From Phanerochaete sordida (lineage: Eukaryota > Basidiomycota > Agaricomycetes > Polyporales > Phanerochaetaceae), in contig BPQB01000020.1 in assembly GCA_019973155.2 (NCBI GenBank), positions 310,001-374,000 on the forward strand: 64,000 bases of DNA, read 5' to 3'. A program made the position numbers and the translations under genes. Positions 55,201 to 64,000 of the stretch are shown here, one piece after another. The notes below the pieces were generated by a model. The model searched no databases. It was not told where the DNA came from and worked only from the letters and a program-made list of their open reading frames with translations. Each line of letters begins with the position of its first letter. The first letter of the stretch is position 1.

Positions 55201-56506
55201 CAGCGTGCCGCAGGATATGGACTGTGTTGACTTACATGGCTACGCTCGTCGATGGAGTGTTGTGCGCCCAGACATCGCGAAGTCAGATAGCGGCCGATGC
55301 GGGGGTAAGATGAGAGGACTGGCATTGCTTGCTGGGATGCGAGTCATCTGCGTGATGGCGAGGTCTAACCCTCCAATGCGATGTTCGGGAGCGGCCTTTT
55401 CTATGCCTCTCATCAGCAACAAGTTTGAAAATAGACAAGGGGACATCCCATACGATCCCATCAGTGGTTGTTATCGACGAACAGCGATGCTTATCCACAG
55501 TGTCCTCTGCTCAGGCAGTTGTCCGGGCGTCGCGAGGAGACAATATTGCGGGTGTACCTGGCTCAACCGAGCTCGGATCTCACGTTCACTACGGCCGTCG
55601 CAGCACAGGTGTGATGCAGGCCGGCGCTGGATGCCCTCGGCGACACGAGTCTGACTGTGCGGCCGAGTGTGTGGGCGGATGCCCTGTGCGCGAAGGCTGT
55701 CGTCACTGTTGACAGAAGCCGCAGTCTAGGAATGACATATGAGCGTCCTGAGTGAGACGTTGAATTCATCCACGATACCTTCCGTCTGGTCGTGGACGTC
55801 GCCCTTACGTCTTGGCAGCCTACCTCGCTCCCCGCGGTTGCAGGCCCGCGCGGCAGATGCCGTCACTAACCGCCGACCACCCTGAGCGTTCCCAGCTCGA
55901 GATTTCGCCGAGCGTGCACACGTCTCTCAGCGTCGGGGGCCGGCGACGACGACAGAGAGCCAGCGAGCTGCTCGTGCCCCAGCTTCTGCCGGAGATCGAT
56001 GCGCTTACGAAGGCACCGCTGCGAAGGAGACGGGGACGCATGATGCCATGCGGAGGCGTTAGACTCAATAAGCATTGCGGTTCATTAAATGGGCCCGTGT
56101 TGCTTCGGCAATCGGGCTGCGTGTTCGTTATCGACGACGTCTGACCGCACGCTTCCGTCAGGGACGGTTGCCCTCGAGGGAGCAATGTGAGGGAGCTGAA
56201 ACGAAACAAGTCTCGTAGATGCCTGCGTAAGGACAGCCTGACACAAGAATCTATGCACGAGTAAATACAGAGACGGTGACGCGAATCGGTACAGAGGCCT
56301 CGGAGGGCGGGCATCATGCAAGTGTGTCCTTGCAATTAGACCTAATTCTACCAGAGAATCCCCACGGAAAGGAAAGAGCATAGTGGGATTGTGACCGCGC
56401 CGCGGAACAATTTACGTATGCCGCCGAATGCAGAAAACCAGCCGTCGGACCTGGGCATGTGTCAGCATCCTCGTGTCTGTCAAGTGGCGCGGCGCGACGT
56501 ACCAGG
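52210..56506. other. 4.3-kb gene-poor region
   Basis: No coherent gene found on either strand. The longest frame (plus 54938-55654) is Arg/Cys-rich and motif-free, with an equally long minus frame under it. Base composition is not strikingly different from coding neighbours, so this could be decayed coding or repeat sequence. No terminal repeats or RNA genes were recognised. Confidence 0.35.
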
Positions 56507-57228
56507 CTACTTGTACGCGAGGAAGTACGCCGAGAGGGCGGGCAGGTCGTTCGAGCCGGCGTCGGTGTAGCCCTGCCTGCGAGATCCATTGAACTTGAGG
56601 ACGACGACGGTGCCGCACCAGGCCTTCTCTGCCGCACCCGAGGTGATGCGGTAGATGGCGCGGTTGACCGGGGAGCCGCGCTGCAGGGCGACGGGACAGT
56701 ACCAGATGTGGAGCGGGAAGCGCAGCGCTTCTCCGTTAAGCCCTTGCGTGAGGATGATGGTATTTGGCATGCTTTCGGGGAAGTATTGTTGGACCAGCGG
56801 GAGCGGACAAATGCCCTGGGAAAGCGTGCCCTGCGGACGGCACTGGACCGAAATTATCTTTGAGCGCTCTGACGTACGGAATGAGCAGATTGTTCCATTC
56901 TATATAGTTTATCGAACTCACCTTCCTCCGGCGTAAACAGAAGAGCGGAGACGGTGATTAGCTCTTGCTGGACGGGAGCGGGCGTCGCTATCATGTTGTA
57001 CGGCGGCTGAGCAGCGGCGGCGGCATTGACGGGAGCGCACTCCCGCTTGTGGCGCGGCCAGTCCTGCAAAGGACAATAAGCGAAGAGTCGAACACAAAAC
57101 GTGCAGCGACTTACGCTCGAGAGATGGTCGGGGGAGCAGTACCAAGCGTTCTGGCATCGGCTACACCACATAGTGGTGGGCATGCAGCACAGTGTGCAAG
57201 GGTGGCTGATGAGCGAATTAGGGTTCAT
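56507..57228 (-). CDS. MYND zinc-finger protein
   Basis: Three exons joined across introns of about 51 and 53 bp give about 205 aa. The first 55 residues form a MYND finger: CTLC, then WCSRCQNAWYC, then a His and a terminal HKREC, the last two supplied partly by exon 2 (DWPRHKREC). MYND domains bind proline-rich peptides and often bring silencers or methyltransferases together. The remaining part (ISVQCRPQGTLSQGICPLPL, GEALRFPLHIWYCPVALQRG, AWCGTVVVLKFNGSRRQGY, LPALSAYFLAYK) is typical of small basidiomycete MYND proteins, whose role is unknown. Isolated within gene-poor DNA. Confidence 0.85.
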
Positions 57229-58192
57229 GGTTGTGTCGTCGGTAAGGGTCTGCAGGAGTCTGTGGTATGATGGAGAATGGGAAGACCTGGAGCAGCCAAG
57301 ACCCTGTCTTTAAGTAACGTCAGAGAGCTCGACACGCGCGACCGAGGAGAATCTCGCGATGCAGCTCCCGATTGAAAGATTAGGGTGCTTCAGCCACGAT
57401 GTGGGATGATCGCAACCAGGAAGGAGTGAGACGTAAGGCCAGGCACAGCGGTGGTCGTTGATGAAAAGCTTGGGTTCGCATTTTATGACTGGAGATGGAC
57501 GTCCAATGGCGGGGATGGAACCCGAATCTCACCCTGAGCTGGGCCCATCAACAAATGTGAAGTGTCCGATGATACATTTGGCACCTCCGCGTGAGGCTCT
57601 GGGTCGCCGGCAGGGCGTGAACATGGACCGTCCACCGAGGTACCGCTCGGGCGCGGTGATCAAGGGTCGGATGAAATGCCAGGGTCGCCCTTTCGCCATT
57701 CGGAGAATAAAGCTGCACCGCTGCACGCAGGTACCCGGGAACATGGTGTCCCTAGAGCAAGAACTGGCTGTACCGCAAACCTCTCGAATCCGGAATTCTT
57801 GATGCACCGCTTCGTTCGGAGCTCGTATAGAATTTCTGGCGAGGTCGAGCTTGGCCGAGAGTGAGAGCGCACAGGATGCCGCGAGCTACGGAAAGAGACG
57901 CGAGCAGTGGACGGGGGCACGAAAATCACGTAAATCCTCTGGAGGCAATCATGGCAGCGCGCGGTTCTAGGGAGATCTGTTGACTCACGTCGCCGTCCCA
58001 AGCATCCATCAAGTCAAACTAACCTCGCCAATGTGTGAATTTTGCTCGCCGTCGGCGTCCAACGACAACTAGCAGCGGTGTCAGAGGGGCCGCACAGCGC
58101 TCGATGCTCCTCGGCAGACCCCGAGAGACGGGCGCCCACGCCGCCATGTTCGACGGACGCGATGTCCACCTCCAACATCGACCACATCCGCC
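57229..58192. other. Intergenic
   Basis: Between divergent MYND and Y14 genes. Holds both promoters; short frames on both strands are not supported as genes. Confidence 0.35.
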
Positions 58193-58927
58193 ATGTCCGA
58201 CGACGAGATGAACATTGACGACGGTGCGTCGCATGTCTACACTCTAGCGCTCACCCCCACTCACATCTCTCAGCCGCCAACGGCGGCGTGGTCAGGCGCA
58301 AGGGCAGAGGCTTCCAGAGCTCTGCAGGTGCGCCCGTCACACGTCCTCGCGCAGTCGCACTCCTGACCATCGCTCTACCCAGGCGGGAACGAGAGCGGCG
58401 TTGCATCGCAGCAAACCTTTGATCGCGTCGAGTCCACACAAGGCTCCGAAACCAGAGCAGCGCGCTGTAAGCTCCGTTCTACATCAAGCCCTGAGCTGCT
58501 CTGACGGACCCTCTCCCGGCACCCGCTGCAGCCGTCGAAGGCTGGATCGTGCTCGTAACTGGCGTGCACGAAGAGGCGACCGAGGAAGATCTGACGGACA
58601 AGTTTGGAGAGTACGGCGAGATCAAAAACCTGCACATGAACCTCGACCGTAGGACAGGTTATGTCAAGGTGCGCCTCCGCATGTTCGATCTCGCATGTAT
58701 CTCAAACTCGGTCTCACACACCGCCGTGTCCTCAGGGATACGCGCTCGTAGAATACGAAACCATGGCAGAAGCGCAAGCCGCGATTGACGGGGCGTCCGG
58801 AACCACGCTGCTCGAACAGACGCTGCAGTGCGACTACGCCTTCGTTCGCCCTCCACCAGCGGGACCCAAGAAAGGTCGTCGAGAAGGCCGTGGCAGATCT
58901 GCTAGCCCCTCCCGCAGGCGAGATTAA
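58193..58927 (+). CDS. RBM8A: RNA-binding protein Y14 / RBM8A (exon junction complex)
   Basis: Five introns split a 165-aa protein. An acidic start ([10 protein letters not shown]) is followed by RRKGRGF. The RRM runs from [20 protein letters not shown] (RNP2 region) through [20 protein letters not shown] to [19 protein letters not shown] (RNP1 region). It ends in a basic RS-like tail ([11 protein letters not shown]). The sequence around [18 protein letters not shown] and NLDRRTG is nearly invariant among eukaryotic Y14 proteins. Y14 pairs with Mago and is deposited upstream of exon junctions by the spliceosome, affecting export and mRNA decay; this fits an intron-rich genome. It is followed 256 bp downstream on the same strand by the HP1-type gene. 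Confidence 0.93.
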
Positions 58928-59183
58928 TCCTGTACTATTCGGCTTCCTGTACTGTAATTACTTTTGCTCCTCCTGTTGTCCATCATACCAAATGCTGTCC
59001 TTCGCTATGGACCCACAACACGACATGAATACTTGAAAAACAACTCGTGCCTGTGAATACTGTGAAATAACACGTTGGGCGCGTCTGTTCCCACGCTCCC
59101 GTGCCCGATTCTGACCACCAACACCCGTCTGCGGTCTTGCGCGTGTCGCTTACCACAACCTTTCATATTTTTCTCCCATTTGA

Positions 59184-60232
59184 ATGGCCAAAGCAAGGAA
59201 CGGTCGCGCGGTTGACGAGGACGACGTCGAGGAAGTTCCTCCGTCTGAGGAGGAGCAGGGCAGTGAACCGGAAGAGGAGGAATACGAGATCGAGGCTATC
59301 CTGGATGCGAAGCAGGATGCCTTCGAGGGCGTAAGTCGTGTATTCGCGCTTTCAGCCGCCACCACAACTCATCTCGACGTGTCGCTGCAGGGCAAGCTCG
59401 GCTACCTGGTGAAATGGAAGGGCTACCCCATCGAATCGAACAGCTGGGTCAGCGAGGACGATGCCATGTGAGCTCACCGCGTGCCCTCGCCACCACTCTC
59501 GCTGACGCGCTCCTGCTCTGCAGCAACTGCCAGGACCTCATCGACGCGTTCTGGAGCGGACAAAAGAAGAAGGCGAGCCAGAAGAAGGCCGCGCCCGCCC
59601 CCGCCGCCGCGTCCGCCGCGCCGCGCAAGTCGCAGGTGGCCTCCGCCGCCTCGACAAAGCCGAACAGCGCCGCCCCCAGCCGCAAGCGCACGACTCCAGA
59701 GGAGGAGCCCGAGACCATCTCGGCGCCGCCAAAGAAACGCGGCCGCCCCGCGAAGCTGTCGAAGCCTGTGGTGTCCGACAGCGAGGACGAGGCTCCCGCG
59801 AAGGTCCCGGCGAAGAGGGGCCGGCCGAGCACCCAGGCCGCGCGCAAGGACTCCGACGCGATGGACGAGGACGAGGAGCCAGTGTACTTTGACATGCAGC
59901 AGGTCAAGTACAGGGACCTGGACAGCTGGGAGAACATTATCGACCACGTCGACACCGTGGAGCGCAGGGACGATGGAAAACTCATTGTTTACTTCAAGCT
60001 GTGAGTGCCGCTTCGTTGGTTCGTGTTTGTGTACTCACCTACCCCGGTCCGCAGGAACAAGAAACATGGGAACAAGCTCTGCCGCGAGGAGTCCAGCTTG
60101 TGCAGGGAAAAGTTCCCGAACCTGGTACGTGAGATTGCAAATGGAACGCTGTCCCAGGCTCCTGAGTCAATTTCTTATTAGCTGCTTGATTTCTACGAGC
60201 ACAACCTCCGCTGGAGACCATTCGTTGAATGA
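59184..60232 (+). CDS. HP1-type chromodomain protein (chromo plus chromo-shadow)
   Basis: Exons at about 59184-59330, 59392-59467, 59521-60001, then two short ones to the TGA at 60230-60232, about 270 aa. An acidic N-terminus precedes the chromodomain YEIEAILDAKQDAFEG / KLGYLVKWKGYPIESNSWVS, ending CQDLIDAFW. The hinge is Ala/Pro/Lys-rich with AT-hook-like KKRGRPAKL and KRGRPST, suggesting DNA or RNA contact. The C-terminus (YFDMQQVKYRDLDSWENIID, DGKLIVYFKL, LLDFYEHNLRWRPF) is a chromo-shadow domain, the dimerisation module. HP1 binds H3K9-methylated nucleosomes and maintains heterochromatin; Swi6-like function is inferred. Confidence 0.9.
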
Positions 60233-61181
60233 GCGGACTTCTCCGCAACAGTGTTCCCCTATGGCCACCTTCCTTCGCTGGTTCGCTGAGTTCTGTCCCA
60301 TGTCAACTGCCATTTTCCAGTGCTATCTTTACTCCCAACTCGAGTAGCCTTCTGTCTGTGCTGTGTGCTGTCGCCTCAATTATTTTGCAGACCCAATGAC
60401 ACGCTGTGTGCCCCTTCCTGCCGTACGTCCATGCCGAAAGGTCTCGACGCGTGCGACAGCAGACGCGACTTATCGATGGTGGCTGACCGCGGCGAGCCGG
60501 GATCTCCACTGTCGAGGGTCTATCACCACGCACCGGTGCAGTATCACCGTAACAAGACGAGGATATGAGATGTACGGTGCCTGGGCCGCCACCGCCCATT
60601 GCTCGCCCTCGTCGATCAGCATCACATTCAGACCCTAACGCCTCAGATCCGACGTTGAGGCAGCAGAGCCGCGCTCGGGGAGAGCCAGCTCGGCGAGTCG
60701 CCCTGCTGTCGAACTTTCCTACGTGCCTTGAACTTAGTGCTTGACATTATCGGGCAATCAGCCACCGTCCGCGGCGACGCGCCTCGGCGTGGGCGGGCAG
60801 CACGGGCAAGACCCTCGGCGCACGCACGGGTGGCCCGCGCGCGCCCGAACGTTGGCCGAATGAATAGGCGTGAGGTATACAGTAGCTCGGAATACGATAC
60901 GTACAGGCGCGAGGCATCAGATCCAGAGGCCCACGACTAGTCCACGTCGGGCGTGAGCAGAACACAGGGCAGTGTGGGGCGAACGAAGGACGGAGCAGAA
61001 CCAAACAGATACCGTAATGTAGGCGCGTGCGTCAATAGCAGCCCACCACTGGCCTGCGAGAGACACATCAGCACAGCATCCACACATCAGCGTACTTGAC
61101 AACCCAAGCACGGACACGCACGTTAATGGAGCAGAACGAGGCCGGCGCGAGCATGTGGAAATGGCGGCAGTGCGCTGCAGA
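60233..61181. other. Convergent 3' flanks
   Basis: Between the HP1-type gene and the minus-strand gene on the right. No third gene supported. Confidence 0.35.
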
Positions 61182-64000
61182 TCATAGCTCAGCGTGCGCC
61201 GGGTGGTAGGTGGAGGAGAGCTGCTCGTCCGCGACGGCCTCCTGCGCCAGACTCTCGACGACCGCCTCAGGGTCCACGGACGATGCGTCCGCAGCTGACG
61301 TGGCCTGCGCCTCCGCCGCTGCGGCACGATCAAGGGCCGCCCTGATTTCTTGTGCGTTGCGGCCGATGACGACTGGGGGCGCGGCGGGTGATTCTCCGTC
61401 CTCCGCGCGCCGGTGCGACTCGTCCTCGATGGGGAGGATCGAGACCGTCTCGTCCTCGGGCTCGTCGCTGGCCTCGGATTCGTCGGGGGCGCCACCAAAG
61501 GCGCGTTCGCCGTGCCGCTTAATCCGGCGGAGGCGTGTCTCGAAGCCGACGACGACGTCCTGCACTTCATTTTGCAGGTCCTCGATCGCGGCGAGCACAG
61601 GGTTGATTGGCGGAGAGGGATGCGAGCCGTTCTGGACGGACGCGGCGTGCTGCAGGAACTCCTCGCCCCCTGTCAAAGCGGTTAGCGGGCGTAGGGTCAT
61701 TAAAGTTCGCACAGTCTACTTACTCCGCTCCAGTGAATGGTAGCGCTGCCAATCCTCGAACGTCACGTCGTCGAGCCAGGCGTAATCAAGGCCGATGTCT
61801 GCCTGCGCGCGATCCGCGATGTCCTTCACCTCGTCCGCGAGGCGGCGCACCTGAGGAGCGAGCACGCAGCAATGAGTGCCAGAAGACTCGTCCGCAGAGC
61901 CATTACGTACCTCCGCAAGCTCCTTCTCCACGACACGCAGATACCAGCCGTTAACCACAGTCTCGGCTTGCATCAGCCTTTCCTCGAATTTCTTGTCAAC
62001 TTTCTCCACGACCCGCTCCCAGATCGTCTTCTTCTCGTCGACGGCCCGCGATTCCCGCCTGAGATTACCGAGGTACTTTTCGGCGCCCCGCAGATACTTT
62101 TCAGCTTCCTCCACGAGGTCCTCGACTTCCTTCCGGATCTCCTCGTTCTCCTTGAGCTCCGCGGTGGCGGCCTTTCGGAGGGCCACGAGGGCCTGTCTCA
62201 GAGCCTTGCGGTTGAGGGCGATGCGCTCGTCCAGCTGCGCTTCCCACTTCGCATGGCGGCCGGTGATATCCGCGCGTTTCTTTGCCGTCTCCTCCTTGCG
62301 CAGGCGCAGCTTCTCGGCCTTCTCCTCCTCAGACTCCGTCTCAACAGCCGGGGCAGCGTCTGCCGCGTCCGACGTCGCGGACGAGGACTCGAGGAAGTCT
62401 CCCTCGAGGCCCAGGTCCTCGAAGAGCTGGGCGAGGTCCAGGTCGTCCTCCTCGACCGCTGGCGCGGGAGTGGAGACCACTGCAGCCGCAGACGAGGCAA
62501 CCGTTTCGGTACCCTAGATATTTCGTTGTCAGCATCAAGGCACGTTACTGGTATCAATCAAGGGACCCACTGAGTAGATGACAGAGGAGGCGGTCGACAG
62601 TGCTTCGGGCGCAACGCTCGCAATGGAAGCCGATGCATGTGATATGGTGCTCGAGACTTCCTCGCTGAGGCTCAAGGCTGAGGGCTTTACCTGCTCAGTG
62701 AGTGACGAGACCGGCCCAACGACAGCCTCGACTGCGATGGAAGACGCGGTAGGGATGGCTTCGTTCAGGACCAAGGACGAGCCGGAGGGTGCGACACGGT
62801 CGGAAATTACGGAGGACGCGGCGGACCCGACGTTTGAGGCTGATGATGCGATGTTCTCGACTAGGGGCGATGCGGTTGACACGGCCTGGTCGCTGATGCC
62901 GCTGGCGAGCGACGAGAGGCTGGACGATGCGGAGGACACAGCACTACGGGGGTTCGCGGCAAGGCTGGCCGTTGGCACGACCGCGGGGAGACTCTGTAAT
63001 TCGGGGACGACATCTGCCAGAACAGAGGACGCTGAGCCGACGACTGCCTCCGAGAGTGCGGGGATGAATGACGAGGTGACCTGGGGTGCAGAATGAATGA
63101 CAGATGAGACAGATGCGGCGACCTTAGAAACGGATGCGGAGACGGTGCTTCGCGCCTGCGCCAAGGGGGTAGCGTCCCCGTTGCCCAGCTCGTTTACTCG
63201 CTCCCAGATCTTCTTGATATGAGGGTCAACGAACTGGCGCCGCTGCTCCCCCAGAAAACCGGCGAACTCGAGTAAGAGAACTTGGATTTGCTTTAGGACA
63301 GGGATCGCGTAGGGTTTGGCGCGCAGATAGCCGTCGTAGGTCTTGTGGGCGGCCAGTACGATGTAGGGCCGGGCCTGGTGCTGCCACTTGTGAAGGTTGA
63401 TAACGGCGGTACGGACATATGGGCCGACCCTAGTCTCGTACTCTGTCTGGAGTGTTGTGACGTAGGGCTCGACTTCGTGCTGGATCTTCAGGACGTAGGG
63501 CTCGATGTGTTGCTTGTACTGGGGCACGACATGCCTATTCCATTGCGGTACGACGCGCTTCTCCCACTGAGGCACGACACGGTGGTTCCACTCCGAGTTG
63601 GCACGGAGTACGATAGGCGTCGCTACGGCAATGGTCCGATCGATGTAGGGCTTGGTGCGCTCAACATAGGGTGCTACCGAAGGATGTGCGAGGGCGAGTT
63701 GAATTGGCGGGAGTAGATAGGGCTCAAGGACGAGTTTGCGGTAGTGGTATAATCCGCGGCATATGGGAGACTTCAGAGACTCATCATTGGGGCATATAGA
63801 TAGGGTGTAGATCGTAAACCATAGGAGGAATACGCGGGTGAGCAGCTCCACGAAGGAAGTACTCTTCCTGCGGGACTTGGGGGCAAATGTTAGTTACGCG
63901 ACGTCAACGGGTCGGCTAAACAGCGTGCTCACAGCTTTCCCCTTTTTCAGCTTTCCTCTACCCTTGCCTTTGCCCTTCTTGGTAGATGAATCGGCCTGGA
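61182..64000 (-). CDS. Membrane-anchored repeat/coiled-coil protein, N-terminus outside the window
   Basis: Exons from the right edge to a TGA at 61182 give at least 800 aa. The first visible exon is Lys/Gly-rich (KKGKGKGRGKLKKGKA), then SRRKSTSFVELLTRVFLLWF begins one membrane segment. Imperfect repeats built on V-x-PQW / V-x-PY follow (WNHRVVPQWEKRVVPQWNRH, HVVPQYKQHIEPYVL, QHEVEPYVTTLQTEYETRVG). A Ser/Ala/Val-rich linker comes next, then an acidic stretch (VEEDDLDLAQLFEDLGLEGD) and a long charged coiled coil (EEKAEKLRLRKEETAKKRAD to VEKELAEV). Similar proteins are conserved in Agaricomycetes but without known function; homeobox-like names sometimes given to them are not supported by anything visible here. 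The acceptor after the first exon is a prediction. Confidence 0.8.

Noticed and set aside
54938..55654. 238-aa plus-strand frame
   Set aside because: Arg/Cys-rich, motif-free, with overlapping minus-strand frames; splice and start signals are unconvincing.

Overview
The window is nuclear DNA of a filamentous basidiomycete, most likely a wood-decay (white-rot) polypore. The evidence is GC-rich genes densely split by 45-75 bp GT-AG introns, a pyranose 2-oxidase, an aldos-2-ulose dehydratase, secreted hydrolases and a typical Agaricomycete small secreted protein. No bacterial, organellar or CRISPR features were seen. Gene models were built by hand from reading frames and splice sites, so exon borders are predictions.

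Left part (0-21.9 kb), mostly housekeeping genes: a small unknown gene; a SLY41-like triose-phosphate-translocator family carrier; a class-II eIF4E (4EHP-like) cap-binding protein; Kei1, the regulatory subunit of inositol phosphorylceramide synthase; a PQ-loop membrane protein; a Clr2-like silencing-domain protein with four perfect-period 21-aa repeats; a small secreted cysteine-rich protein; an HD-domain phosphohydrolase with a 17-nt microexon; the ER ubiquitin ligase Doa10 (about 1,400 aa); and an F-box protein.

Middle part (22-45 kb), more fluid: a broken second copy of the F-box gene, several unresolved stretches, and two dispersed members of an undescribed protein family (28.2-29.2 and 43.7-44.7 kb). 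The most striking locus is at 30-43 kb. An intact pyranose 2-oxidase gene and an aldos-2-ulose dehydratase gene diverge from a shared 1.2-kb spacer, forming a two-gene sugar-oxidation module (glucose to glucosone, then to cortalcerone-type pyrones, with H2O2 released). An internally deleted pyranose-oxidase copy lies upstream. The dehydratase gene carries a 924-bp terminal-inverted-repeat element flanked by an exact 8-bp target duplication. Splice signals inside that element could in principle remove most of it and keep the frame.

Right part (45-64 kb): a secreted GH127/DUF1680 glycosidase; a secreted sedolisin (S53) acid protease; a 4.3-kb gene-poor stretch; a MYND zinc-finger protein; the exon-junction protein Y14 directly followed by an HP1-type chromodomain protein; and an incomplete membrane-anchored repeat/coiled-coil protein that runs off the right edge.
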